DNA of 24,112 nt from positions 1 through 24,112 of the forward strand of contig JAZTVX010000030.1 in the NCBI GenBank assembly GCA_045635565.1, given 5' to 3'. A program made the translations under genes and the position numbers. Within the stretch, counting starts at the first letter, position 1, and each line of letters begins with the position of its first letter. The stretch comes from RGIG4140 sp045635565 (lineage in GTDB: Bacteria > Pseudomonadota > Alphaproteobacteria > CAAHEQ01 > UBA3637). This document shows positions 14,376-23,851 of this stretch, piece by piece. The notes beneath the pieces are model-generated. The model was not told the origin of the DNA, ran no database searches, and saw only the letters and a program-made list of their open reading frames with translations.

Positions 14376-14741
14376 ATGACTGATTTAAATAAAATCGTAG
14401 AAGAATTATCGGCATTGACAATTATGGAAGCTGCCGAATTATCTAAAATGTTAGAAGAAAAATGGGGCGTTTCTGCTGCTGCTCCGGTTGTTGCTGGTGC
14501 TGTTGCTGGTGCTGCTGCCGCTGAAGAAAAAACAGAATTCGACGTTATCTTGGTCGAAGGTGGTGCTAATAAAATCAATGCCATTAAAGAAGTTCGTGCA
14601 ATTACGGGCTTAGGTTTAAAAGAAGCCAAAGATTTGGTTGAAGGTGCTCCGAAAGAATTGAAAAAAGGTGTTTCTAAAGAAGAAGCCGAAAAAATCAAAA
14701 AACAATTAGAAGCAGCCGGCGCTAAAGTCGAATTGAAATAA
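14376..14741 (+). CDS. rplL: 50S ribosomal protein L7/L12
   Basis: This 121-residue stalk protein recruits translation factors. The N-terminal dimerisation domain (DLNKIVEELSALTIMEAAEL), the Ala/Val/Gly-rich hinge (about 36-50) and the C-terminal factor-binding domain (EFDVILVEGG to the end, with KINAIKEVRAITGLGLKEAK) are all intact. I start at 14376 because GGAG (14366-14369) is six bases upstream. An in-frame ATG at 14364 would make that ribosome site part of the coding sequence and add MEKK. Confidence 0.97.
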   Translation: MTDLNKIVEELSALTIMEAAELSKMLEEKWGVSAAAPVVAGAVAGAAAAEEKTEFDVILVEGGANKINAIKEVRAITGLGLKEAKDLVEGAPKELKKGVSKEEAEKIKKQLEAAGAKVELK

Positions 14742-14764
14742 TTTTATTTCAAAAAACGTCAATC

Positions 14765-14800
14765 GGGTCGCATCAATTTGACGAAAATTGGTGACGACCC
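14765..14800 (+). promoter_or_regulatory. Long hairpin between rplL and rpoB
   Basis: GGGTCG (14765-14770) and ATCAATTT (14772-14779) pair with AAATTGGT (14785-14792) and CGACCC (14795-14800), a stem of about 14 pairs with a small bulge and a G-T wobble. No T-run follows. E. coli has an RNase III-cleaved hairpin at this place, and a similar processing role is likely. Confidence 0.65.
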
Positions 14801-14814
14801 TGTTGAGGTCATAT

Positions 14815-14830
14815 AAAGGACCGGTCCTTT
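14815..14830 (+). repeat. Perfect 16 bp palindrome in the rpoB leader
   Basis: AAAGGACCGGTCCTTT is a perfect palindrome without a loop. Its GACC can also pair with the GGTC just upstream (14807-14810), and its CCGGT with ACCGG just downstream, so alternative RNA folds are possible before rpoB. Confidence 0.6.
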
Positions 14831-14869
14831 CAACCGGAAAAGAATTTATTTTTTATGGGGAAAACAAAT

Positions 14870-17800
14870 ATGATTAAATCCGAAACCAATCGCAGAAGAG
14901 TTCGCAAAAACTTCGGTAAAATTGACGCCGCCGTCGAAATGCCGAATTTGATTGACGTTCAGACAAGTTCATACAAAGAGTTCTTACAATGGGGTGTTCC
15001 GGTTGAAAAAAGACAAGATACCGGTTTGCAGGAAGTATTCAAATCCGTCTTTCCGATACATGATTTTGCAGGACGTGGTGATTTGGAATTTATCAAATAC
15101 GAATTGGATGCACCGAAATTTGACGTTGATGAATGTTTAAAACGCAGTTTGACGTATGCTGCTCCCGTTCGGGCAACATTGCGTTTGGTTGTTTGGGATG
15201 TTGATGCTACAACAGGCACACGTTCTATTCGGGATATCAAAGAACAAGATGTGTATATGGGTGACCTCCCGTTGATGACGGAAAAGGGGACATTCATTGT
15301 TAATGGTACGGAACGTGTTGTCGTTTCGCAAATGCATCGCTCCCCTGGTGTATTTTTTGATCATGATAATGGTGAAACACATTCATCCGGTAAATATTTG
15401 TTCAGTGCCAGAATTATTCCGTATCGTGGGTCATGGATTGATTTTGAATTTGATGCCAAAGATTTGTTGTACGTTCGTATCGACCGTCGTCGTAAATTGC
15501 CTGTTTCATCATTGTTGTATGTTTTAGACAATGCTGAAACACAAGAACGTCGTGCTAGTGCTAAGGAAGAAGGTTTAACATTGGCATCAAATGAAGTTGA
15601 AGGTATGAGTAAAGAAGAAATTTTAAATTATTTCTATGAAACGATTACTTTCATTAAAGATAAAAAAGGCTGGAAAACGGCTTTTGTACCGGCTCAAATG
15701 AAAGGTGTTAAATTAACATATGATTTGATTAACGCTAAAACGGGCAAAGTTGTAGCTGAAGCTGGTGAAAAACTGAACATGGGTAAAGCCAACAAATTAT
15801 TGCGTGATGGTTTGGAAGAATATCGTGTTTTACCTGAAGAATTGTTAGGTCGTTATGTTGCTATTGATTTTGTAGATGAAAAAACCGGTGAAGTTGTTAT
15901 GGAAGCCGGTGATGAGATTACAGAAGATGATTTGGCAAAATTGGCTGAATTAAAGGTTAAAGAATTACCGTTGTTACATATCGATTATGTCAATGTCGGT
16001 CCGTATATTCGTAACACATTGGTTGCTGATAAAAATACAACACGTGAAGAATCATTGATTGATATTTACAAAATCATGCGTCCGGGTGAATTGCCGGTCG
16101 TTGAAACGGCTGATGCTTTATTCCAAAGTTTATTCTTCGATTTGGAACGTTATGACTTATCGGCTGTTGGTCGTGTCAAAATGAATGCCCGTTTGGGATT
16201 TGATTCGAATTTGGTTCCGGATTCTGTTCGTGTTTTACGTAAAGAAGACATTTTAAAAATCTTAAAAACATTAGTTGAAATCAAAGACGGTAAAGGTCAA
16301 GTTGATGATATTGATAACTTAGGTAACCGTCGTGTTCGTGCTGTTGGTGAGTTGATGGAAAATCAATATCGTCTCGGCTTACTTCGCATGGAACGTATGA
16401 TTCGTGAAAAGATGACATCAAGTGAAATTGATTCTGTTATGCCGTATGATTTAATTAACGCTAAACCTTTATCGGCTGCTGTTCGTGAATTTTTTGCTTC
16501 ATCACAATTGTCACAATTTATGGATCAAAACAATCCGTTATCTGAAATTACGCACAAACGTCGTTTATCTGCCTTGGGCCCTGGAGGGTTGACCCGTGAT
16601 AGAGCCGGTATGGAAGTTCGTGACGTTCATCCGACACATTATGGACGTATTTGTCCGATTGAATCACCGGAAGGTCAAAACATTGGTTTGATTAACTCCT
16701 TATCAACATTTGCTAAAGTGGATAAATACGGCTTTATTGAAACACCGTATCGCAAAATTATTGATGGTAAAGTAACGGAAGAAGTTGTTTATTTATCTGC
16801 TATGGAAGAAGCCTCTCACACTATTGCACAGGCAAACGCCAAGTTAAATGAAAAAGGTGAATTTATTGAAGATTTAGTAACGGCTCGTCATGCTGGTGAA
16901 GTTGTATTGGTAAAACCGGAAGAAATCGATTTGATTGACGTTTCACCAAAACAAGTTGTTTCTGTTGCCGCATCATTGATTCCGTTCTTGGAAAACGATG
17001 ACGCTAACCGTGCATTGATGGGTTCGAACATGCAACGTCAAGGTGTTCCCTTGCTGCACAATGAAGCACCGTTGGTCGGTACAGGTATGGAAGCATCAGT
17101 TGCCAAGGATTCCAAAGCCGCTGTTGCTGCACGTCGAGCTGGTGTTGTTACACAGGTTGACTCCTCTCGTATCGTTATTCGTGCCACGGATGAATTAAGT
17201 ACAACACAATCAGACGTTGATATTTACACATTGGATAAATTCCAACGTTCTAACACGGGTACATGTATGACACAGGAACCATTGGTTCATACAGGTGATA
17301 AAGTTGCCAAAGGCGAAATTATTGCTGATGGTCCGTGTACGGAGTTGGGTGAATTGGCCTTAGGTCGTAATGTATTGGTTGCCTTTATGCCGTGGAACGG
17401 ATACAACTACGAAGACTCTATCTTGATTTCTGAACGTATTGCGTCCGACGATGTTTACACATCTATTCACTTGGAAGAATTTGAAGTTGTTGCTCGTGAT
17501 ACAAAGTTAGGACAAGAAGAAATAACTCGTGATATTCCGAACGTCGGGGAAGAAGGTTTAAAGAACTTGGACGAAACAGGTATCATTTACATTGGGGCTG
17601 AAGTTAAAGCCGGTGATATCTTGGTCGGTAAAGTAACACCGAAAGGTGAAACAGTTATGACACCGGAAGAAAAATTATTACGGACGATTTTCGGTGAAAA
17701 AGCTGCTGACGTTCGTGATTCTTCTTTGCGTGTTCCTCCCGGGGTATTTGGTACGGTTATTGACGTTCGTGTATTCACACGTCGTGGTATTGAAAAAGAC

Positions 17801-19048
17801 GAACGTGCTTTGGCGATTGAACAAGCAGAAATCAATCGTTTAGCCAAAGACCGTGATGATGAAAAAGCCATTATTCAAGGCAGTTTCTACAATCGTATCC
17901 GTGGATTATTGGTTGGTCAAACGGTTGCCAAAGCAGAAGGTTTTGAAACAGGTTCAGTTTTGACACAATCAGATGTTGATAGCATTGCGGGATACAATTT
18001 ACGCAAAGTCAGTGTCAAAGACGATGCTGTGATGACACAAATCGAAGAATTGATTGCTACATTGATTCGGGCAGAAAAAGACTTGCAGGAAAACTTTGAA
18101 AACCGTGTTGAAAAATTACAACGTGGTGATGAAATGATGGCTGGTGAATTGAAAAAGGTCAAAGTATTTATCGCAACGAAACGTAAATTGCAACCGGGTG
18201 ATAAAATGTCGGGTCGTCATGGTAACAAAGGGGTTGTTTCTCGTGTTTTACCGGTCGAAGATATGCCTTATACAGAAGATGGCACGCCGATGGATATCGT
18301 TTTAAATCCGTTGGGTGTTCCTTCTCGTATGAATGTCGGGCAAATTTTGGAGACACACTTAGGTTACGCCTGCCGTGAATTGGGCAGACAAATCGGTACT
18401 GTTGTTGATAGCGTAAAAGCACAGCAAGCCAGTATTTCCGATTTGCGTGAGAAATTGAAAGATGTTTACGGTGACCGTGAATACTCACGTCATATTGCCG
18501 ATATGGACGATAAACAAGTCTTAGCTATGAGTGAAAACCTGAAAAAGGGTGTCCCGATTGCAACGCCGGTTTTTGATGGGGCTCATCAAGATGACATCAA
18601 CGCAATGTTGAAAAAGGCTGGATTGAGTGAAACGGGTCAAGTAACCTTGTACGATGGCTTGACGGGTGAACCGTTTGATCGAAAAGTCACAATCGGTTAC
18701 ATGTATATGTTAAAATTGCACCACTTGGTTGACGAAAAAATTCACGCTCGTTCCATTGGACCTTACAGTTTGGTTACACAACAACCACTCGGTGGTAAAG
18801 CCCAGTTCGGGGGTCAAAGATTTGGTGAAATGGAAGTTTGGGCATTGGAAGCATATGGTGCTGCCTACACCTTGCAAGAAATGTTAACAATCAAGTCTGA
18901 TGACGTTTCAGGTCGTATTAAGGCTTATGAAACAATCATTCGAGGTGATAACAATTTTGAAGCAGGTATTCCGGAATCGTTCAACGTGTTAGTCAAAGAA
19001 ATCCGTTCTTTGGGTCTGGACATTGAATTGAACCAAAACGAAAAATAA
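14870..19048 (+). CDS. rpoB: DNA-directed RNA polymerase subunit beta
   Basis: This 1392-residue subunit forms one jaw of the polymerase and contributes to the active site. Early residues RVRKNFGKIDAAVEMPNLIDVQ match the alphaproteobacterial start. The rifampicin pocket is unaltered at the residues I can check (QFMDQNNPLSEITHKRRLSA, with Asp552, His562 and Ser567 equal to E. coli 516, 526 and 531). The GDKMSGRHGNKGV active-site segment and the C-terminal QQPLGGKAQFGGQRFGEMEV clamp segment are present. I prefer the ATG at 14870, with GGGGA at 14857-14861 upstream; an ATG at 14855 (MGKTN added) has no good site. rpoC follows after 60 bases. The length is normal for the class. Confidence 0.98.
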   Translation: MIKSETNRRRVRKNFGKIDAAVEMPNLIDVQTSSYKEFLQWGVPVEKRQDTGLQEVFKSVFPIHDFAGRGDLEFIKYELDAPKFDVDECLKRSLTYAAPVRATLRLVVWDVDATTGTRSIRDIKEQDVYMGDLPLMTEKGTFIVNGTERVVVSQMHRSPGVFFDHDNGETHSSGKYLFSARIIPYRGSWIDFEFDAKDLLYVRIDRRRKLPVSSLLYVLDNAETQERRASAKEEGLTLASNEVEGMSKEEILNYFYETITFIKDKKGWKTAFVPAQMKGVKLTYDLINAKTGKVVAEAGEKLNMGKANKLLRDGLEEYRVLPEELLGRYVAIDFVDEKTGEVVMEAGDEITEDDLAKLAELKVKELPLLHIDYVNVGPYIRNTLVADKNTTREESLIDIYKIMRPGELPVVETADALFQSLFFDLERYDLSAVGRVKMNARLGFDSNLVPDSVRVLRKEDILKILKTLVEIKDGKGQVDDIDNLGNRRVRAVGELMENQYRLGLLRMERMIREKMTSSEIDSVMPYDLINAKPLSAAVREFFASSQLSQFMDQNNPLSEITHKRRLSALGPGGLTRDRAGMEVRDVHPTHYGRICPIESPEGQNIGLINSLSTFAKVDKYGFIETPYRKIIDGKVTEEVVYLSAMEEASHTIAQANAKLNEKGEFIEDLVTARHAGEVVLVKPEEIDLIDVSPKQVVSVAASLIPFLENDDANRALMGSNMQRQGVPLLHNEAPLVGTGMEASVAKDSKAAVAARRAGVVTQVDSSRIVIRATDELSTTQSDVDIYTLDKFQRSNTGTCMTQEPLVHTGDKVAKGEIIADGPCTELGELALGRNVLVAFMPWNGYNYEDSILISERIASDDVYTSIHLEEFEVVARDTKLGQEEITRDIPNVGEEGLKNLDETGIIYIGAEVKAGDILVGKVTPKGETVMTPEEKLLRTIFGEKAADVRDSSLRVPPGVFGTVIDVRVFTRRGIEKDERALAIEQAEINRLAKDRDDEKAIIQGSFYNRIRGLLVGQTVAKAEGFETGSVLTQSDVDSIAGYNLRKVSVKDDAVMTQIEELIATLIRAEKDLQENFENRVEKLQRGDEMMAGELKKVKVFIATKRKLQPGDKMSGRHGNKGVVSRVLPVEDMPYTEDGTPMDIVLNPLGVPSRMNVGQILETHLGYACRELGRQIGTVVDSVKAQQASISDLREKLKDVYGDREYSRHIADMDDKQVLAMSENLKKGVPIATPVFDGAHQDDINAMLKKAGLSETGQVTLYDGLTGEPFDRKVTIGYMYMLKLHHLVDEKIHARSIGPYSLVTQQPLGGKAQFGGQRFGEMEVWALEAYGAAYTLQEMLTIKSDDVSGRIKAYETIIRGDNNFEAGIPESFNVLVKEIRSLGLDIELNQNEK

Positions 19049-19055
19049 TTTCATC

Positions 19056-19079
19056 GGGAAAGGCGTTACTGCCTTTCCC
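19056..19079 (+). promoter_or_regulatory. Perfect hairpin between rpoB and rpoC
   Basis: GGGAAAGGC (19056-19064) pairs perfectly with GCCTTTCCC (19071-19079) around GTTACT. No T-run follows, so it is likely an mRNA processing or stabilising structure. Confidence 0.6.
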
Positions 19080-19108
19080 TCAACGCCATACAAAAATGAG
19101 GTTACATA

Positions 19109-22100
19109 ATGAATGAATTGATTACTACTTTTGGACAAGTTGCATCACCGCAAACGTTTGACGATATCCGTATTTCCATTGCATCTCCGGAAAGAATTCG
19201 TGAATGGTCGTTTGGGGAAGTTACACGTCCGGAAACAATTAACTATCGCACATTTAAACCGGAAAAAGACGGTTTGTTTTGTGCTAAAATTTTCGGTCCG
19301 GTCAAAGATTATGAATGTTTGTGCGGTAAATACAAACGGATGAAATATCGTGGTATTACATGTGAAAAATGTGGTGTTGAAGTCACATTGTCCAAAGTTC
19401 GTCGTGAACGTATGGGTCACATTGAATTGGCTTGTCCGGTAACACACATCTGGTTTTTAAAATCGTTGCCGAGTCGTATCGGTACATTGCTGGATATGAT
19501 GTTGAAAAGTTTGGAAGCCGTTTTATACTTTGAAAAATACATCGTCATTGAACCGGGTTTGACAAATTTAAAACAACATGAATTATTGTCCGAAGACCAA
19601 TATCAAACGGCATTAGAAGAATACGGTGAAGATGCTTTCCGTGTTGGTATCGGTGCCGAAGCCATCAAAGAAATGCTTTCTCAAATTGATTTGAGTAGTG
19701 AAGCCGCTCGTTTGCGTGCCGATTTAATCAGTACGACATCCGATATGAAACGCAAAAAAATCGTTAAAAAATTAAAATTGGTTGAAGCCTTTTTAGAATC
19801 AGGTTCTCGTCCGGAATGGATGGTTTTAGATGTATTACCTGTTATTCCACCTGAATTACGTCCACTCGTTCCGTTAGATGGTGGTCGTTTTGCCACATCT
19901 GATTTGAATGACTTATACCGTCGTGTTATCAATCGTAACAATCGTTTGAAACGGTTATTGGAATTACGGGCTCCGGAAATTATTATTCGTAACGAAAAAC
20001 GTATGTTACAAGAAGCCGTTGATGCTTTATTTGATAATGGTCGTCGTGGTCGTGCTGTTGCCGGAACGAATAAACGCCCGTTAAAATCTTTGGCTGATAT
20101 GCTTAAAGGTAAACAAGGTCGTTTCCGTCAAAACTTGCTCGGTAAACGTGTTGACTATTCCGGTCGTTCCGTTATTACAGTCGGTCCTGAATTGATGTTG
20201 CACCAATGTGGGTTGCCGAAACGGATGGCTTTGGAATTGTTTAAACCGTTTATCTATTCTAAATTGGAACAACGTGGTTTGGCAACAACGATTAAAGCCG
20301 CTAAAAAAATGGTTGAAAAAGAAAGACCGGAGGTTTGGGATATTTTATCAGAAGTTATCCGTGAACATCCTGTTTTATTAAACCGTGCACCGACATTGCA
20401 CCGTTTGGGTATTCAAGCCTTTGAACCGGTATTGATTGAAGGTAAAGCCATTCAATTACATCCGTTGGTTTGTACAGCCTTTAACGCTGACTTTGACGGT
20501 GACCAGATGGCTGTTCACGTCCCGTTGTCAACAGAAGCACAATTGGAAGCACGTGTATTGATGATGTCAACGAATAATATTTTGTCTCCGGCCAGCGGTA
20601 AACCGATTATTGTTCCGACACAAGATATTATTTTAGGCTTGTACTATTTATCCATGGAACGGGAAGGGGAACCGGGAGAAGGTATGGTTTTTGCCGGTCC
20701 ACAGGAAATTGAACATGCTCTGTTTGAAAAAGTTGTCACACTTCATTCGAAGATTAAAGTTCGTTTGACAATTATGGATGATGATGGTCAAAAGAGAACA
20801 AAGTTAATTTCTACCACGCCGGGTCGTGTTAAATTGGCCTCTATTTTGCCGGACAACAGCAAAATTCCGTTTAGTTTGATGAACCGTTTAATCCGGAAAA
20901 AAGAAGTTTCTGAAATCATTGATGCCGTTTATCGTTTCTGTGGTCAAAAAGAAACATGTATTTTTGCTGATCGTGTTATGGGATTGGGTTATCGTCAGGC
21001 TGCCTTAGCAGGTATTTCTTTCGGTAAAGACGACATGATTATTCCGGAAGCCAAGAAAACTTTATTGGCTGAAACACAAGCCAAAACAGCAGAGTATGAA
21101 CGTCAATATCAAGATGGTTTAATTACGCGTTTGGAAAAATATAACAAAGTCGTTGACGCTTGGGCAAAATGTACGGATGATATTTCTGATGCCATGATGA
21201 AGGAAATTTCGAAAGCCGAAGTTGGTAAGCCGATTAACTCTGTCTATATGATGGCACACTCGGGTGCTCGTGGTTCTGCTACACAGATGCGTCAGTTAGC
21301 CGGTATGCGTGGTTTGATGGCTAAACCGAATGGTGAAATTATTGAAACACCGATTACGTCTAACTTTAAAGAAGGTTTGACGGTTATGGAATACTTTAAC
21401 TCCACACACGGGGCTCGTAAGGGGTTGGCCGATACGGCTTTAAAAACTGCTAACTCCGGTTATTTGACACGTCGTTTGGTTGACGTTGCACAAGATGCCA
21501 TTATTACAATGGAAGATTGTGGAACGGATCAAGGTATTACTATTCAACCGATTATTGAAGGGGGCGATGTTATCGCTTCAACAGGGGAACGTATTTTGGG
21601 TCGTACGGTTGCTGAAGATATTATCAATCCGGAAACAAATGAAATTATCGTTCCGAAAAATAAATTGATTGATGAATACGATGTCGAAAAAATTGATGCC
21701 GTCGGTGTTGAATCAGTTAAAATCCGTTCTGTTTTGACATGTGAAGCCGAAAGTGGTATTTGCTGTGCCTGTTACGGTCGTGATTTGGCTCGTGGAACGC
21801 CGGTTAACTTGGGTGAAGTTGTTGGTATTATTGCCGCTCAATCCATTGGGGAACCGGGGACACAGTTGACCATGCGTACCTTCCACGTTGGTGGTACGGC
21901 TCAAAAAGGTGCTGAACAATCCAGTATTGACGTTGGATTTGATGCAAAAGTCAAATTGGTCGGTTGTAACGTTATTGCTGATTCCAAAGGAGACAACATT
22001 GTCTTATCACGGAATTGTGAAGTATCATTATTAGATGCCAACAACCGTGAAAAAGCCCGTCACAAAGTACCTTATGGGGCTAAATTGATGGTCAACGATG

Positions 22101-23236
22101 GGGATAAAGTGACAAAAGGGGCTCGTATTGCCGAATGGGATCCTTATACAATGCCGATTATCGTTGATAAAAACGGTAAAGTTAAGTATGAAGATTTAGT
22201 TGAAGGTGAAACGGTTCGTGAAATGGTTGATGAAGCCACAGGGTTAACATCAAAAGTGATTATGCGTCCTGTTTCATCGAAAGTTGAACGGCGTCCTCAC
22301 TTGGCTTTGTTAGACGGAAAAGGTAAAATCTTTAAATTCGGTAACGGTATGGAAGCTCGTTATTACTTACCGGTCGATGCTGTTGTTGCTGTTGAAAACG
22401 GTCAAGACGTGCAAGTCGGGGATGTATTGGCTCGTTTACCACGTGAAAGTTCTAAAACGCGTGATATTACCGGTGGTTTGCCACGTGTTGCTGAATTGTT
22501 TGAGGCCCGTTGTCCGAAAGATCCGGCTATTATTTCTGAAATTGATGGTCAAATTGAATATGGGGTTGACTTTAAAACAAAACGTCGTGTTGTCGTCAAA
22601 TCGATGGACGGTGAAACATCACGTGAATATTTGATTCCGAGAGGTCGGACAGTTGCCGTTCATGAAGGTGATTATGTCCGTAAAGGTGACATGATTGTTG
22701 AAGGGGCTTTGGATCCACACGATATTTTACGTGTTATGGGTGTTGAAGCATTGGCACACTATTTGGTTAAAGAAGTCCAAGCTGTTTATCGTTTGCAAGG
22801 GGTTAAAATCAATGATAAACACATTGAAGTTATTGTCCGACAAATGATGCAGAAGTTAGAAGTAACGGATGCCGGTGATACAACATTGTTAGTTGGCGAA
22901 CAAGTTGATAAAGATACTGTTATTGCTGAAAATCTCAAAGCCTTGAAATCAGGCGGACGGGAAGCCACGGTAACACCTGTTTTATTGGGTATCACAAAAG
23001 CCAGTTTGCAGACAACATCCTTTATTTCAGCTGCCTCCTTCCAAGAAACAACGCGTGTCTTAACGGAAGCGGCAACGGAAGGTAAACGGGACAAATTAGT
23101 CGGCTTAAAAGAAAATGTCATTGTGGGTCGATTGATTCCGGCTGGTACGGGTGCTCAAATGCAACGGTTACGTCAAATTGCAGCCAACCGTGATAAAGAA
23201 GTTTTGGAAGCCCAAAATAAAGAAACAGTTGCCTAA
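19109..23236 (+). CDS. rpoC: DNA-directed RNA polymerase subunit beta'
   Basis: This 1375-residue subunit carries the catalytic magnesium. The N-terminal zinc finger has Cys70, Cys72, Cys85 and Cys88 (CLCGKYKRMKYRGITCEKC). The active-site NADFDGDQM motif is at 459-467, with Asp461, Asp463 and Asp465. The second zinc site shows CEAESGICCAC at 878-888, and the IIAAQSIGEPGTQLTMRTFH trigger-loop region is intact. GAGGTT precedes the ATG. It is the last gene of the operon and is followed by a strong terminator. Length and motifs are as expected for the class, and no insertion or break is seen. Confidence 0.98.
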   Translation: MNELITTFGQVASPQTFDDIRISIASPERIREWSFGEVTRPETINYRTFKPEKDGLFCAKIFGPVKDYECLCGKYKRMKYRGITCEKCGVEVTLSKVRRERMGHIELACPVTHIWFLKSLPSRIGTLLDMMLKSLEAVLYFEKYIVIEPGLTNLKQHELLSEDQYQTALEEYGEDAFRVGIGAEAIKEMLSQIDLSSEAARLRADLISTTSDMKRKKIVKKLKLVEAFLESGSRPEWMVLDVLPVIPPELRPLVPLDGGRFATSDLNDLYRRVINRNNRLKRLLELRAPEIIIRNEKRMLQEAVDALFDNGRRGRAVAGTNKRPLKSLADMLKGKQGRFRQNLLGKRVDYSGRSVITVGPELMLHQCGLPKRMALELFKPFIYSKLEQRGLATTIKAAKKMVEKERPEVWDILSEVIREHPVLLNRAPTLHRLGIQAFEPVLIEGKAIQLHPLVCTAFNADFDGDQMAVHVPLSTEAQLEARVLMMSTNNILSPASGKPIIVPTQDIILGLYYLSMEREGEPGEGMVFAGPQEIEHALFEKVVTLHSKIKVRLTIMDDDGQKRTKLISTTPGRVKLASILPDNSKIPFSLMNRLIRKKEVSEIIDAVYRFCGQKETCIFADRVMGLGYRQAALAGISFGKDDMIIPEAKKTLLAETQAKTAEYERQYQDGLITRLEKYNKVVDAWAKCTDDISDAMMKEISKAEVGKPINSVYMMAHSGARGSATQMRQLAGMRGLMAKPNGEIIETPITSNFKEGLTVMEYFNSTHGARKGLADTALKTANSGYLTRRLVDVAQDAIITMEDCGTDQGITIQPIIEGGDVIASTGERILGRTVAEDIINPETNEIIVPKNKLIDEYDVEKIDAVGVESVKIRSVLTCEAESGICCACYGRDLARGTPVNLGEVVGIIAAQSIGEPGTQLTMRTFHVGGTAQKGAEQSSIDVGFDAKVKLVGCNVIADSKGDNIVLSRNCEVSLLDANNREKARHKVPYGAKLMVNDGDKVTKGARIAEWDPYTMPIIVDKNGKVKYEDLVEGETVREMVDEATGLTSKVIMRPVSSKVERRPHLALLDGKGKIFKFGNGMEARYYLPVDAVVAVENGQDVQVGDVLARLPRESSKTRDITGGLPRVAELFEARCPKDPAIISEIDGQIEYGVDFKTKRRVVVKSMDGETSREYLIPRGRTVAVHEGDYVRKGDMIVEGALDPHDILRVMGVEALAHYLVKEVQAVYRLQGVKINDKHIEVIVRQMMQKLEVTDAGDTTLLVGEQVDKDTVIAENLKALKSGGREATVTPVLLGITKASLQTTSFISAASFQETTRVLTEAATEGKRDKLVGLKENVIVGRLIPAGTGAQMQRLRQIAANRDKEVLEAQNKETVA

Positions 23237-23262
23237 TTTGTATCTGTTTTAGGTCAGAGAAG

Positions 23263-23311
23263 CGGGATTTTGTTTTATCGTGTTTATCACGGGGAACAAA
23301 GTCCCGTTTTT
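23263..23311 (+). terminator. Intrinsic terminator after rpoC
   Basis: CGGGATTTTGTT (23263-23274) pairs with AACAAAGTCCCG (23295-23306), 12 pairs with one G-U. A nested CGTG/CACG hairpin sits in the loop and TTTTT follows (23307-23311). This ends the rpo operon. Confidence 0.88.
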
Positions 23312-23608
23312 ATATTTTAGACATTAGGGGTCGGTGTAAATAAAATTTGTTTATCAGATTGATTGCGGGCATACTTCTTTATTTATATTGAGATTATTGG
23401 GTATGCCGTTTTTATTTGTTATTTTAGTGAAGATAGACGTTTATTTTAAGATAGTATCACTTGTTTTTTTTCTTGTGGATACGACAAGCAATATAATGAA
23501 ATAAATTTCTGATACGAAATAAAAACATCATTTTTTTATTATAAAAATACACAAAAAATTATAAAAAAAGCTCTTTGCAAAAGCATAAAACCTATTCAAA
23601 AATAAGGC
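23312..23608. other. Gene-free, very AT-rich spacer
   Basis: I see no credible gene here. GGCATAC (23368-23374) and GTATGCC (23401-23407) form a 7 bp stem with a long loop, followed by GTTTTTATTT; this may be a second, weaker terminator. The remainder is poly-A/T-rich sequence between the rpoC terminator and the prepilin control region. The minus-strand promoter at 23668-23696 would transcribe into it. Confidence 0.5.
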
Positions 23609-23624
23609 TTAAAAATCAATATAT

Positions 23625-23813
23625 TCTCTTAAAAAAACGTGTCAAAAAAAGGTACGTTATTTTTCCCATACTATTATGCGAAATACCCTTTGTCAACTAA
23701 AAAATACAATTGTCTGATTTTTATATATTTTTTACCCCATTACAAACACACGTCGTCCATCAAAAAAAAGCGTCAAAAAAACGTACCTTTTTTTGACACG
23801 TTTTTTTAAGAGA
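23625..23813. promoter_or_regulatory. Candidate invertible promoter segment, right copy (perfect 34 bp inverted repeats at 23625-23658 and 23780-23813)
   Basis: The two 34 bp arms are exact reverse complements. They enclose 121 bp with a strong promoter that reads left, away from the prepilin gene at 23852. Flipping would place it about 80 bases upstream of that ATG. No target-site duplication is visible at the ends (ATAT on one side, AGGT on the other). Inversion has not been observed here; it is inferred from the arm perfection, the enclosed promoter and the same layout in the left copy. Confidence 0.65.
23668..23696 (-). promoter_or_regulatory. Sigma70-type promoter inside the right invertible segment
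   Basis: On the minus strand this is TTGACA (23696-23691), 17 bp, TAGTAT (23673-23668). The boxes and spacing equal those of the tRNA-Trp operon promoter. It points toward the gene-free spacer and the rpoC terminator, so in this orientation it drives no recognisable gene. Confidence 0.7.
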
Positions 23814-23851
23814 AGGTTTTGATTTTTTGAGATTATTTTAACGGAGGTTTT

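Noticed and set aside
14282..14698. 138-codon open frame antisense to rplL
   Set aside because: It mirrors the Ala-rich rplL codons and has no support of its own.
23691..23722. A promoter within the segment already facing the prepilin gene (TTGTCA-17-TCTGAT)
   Set aside because: The -35 is just the complement of the opposite TTGACA, and the -10 matches only four of six bases. It is much weaker than the outward promoter, so I do not call it, though low-level expression is possible.
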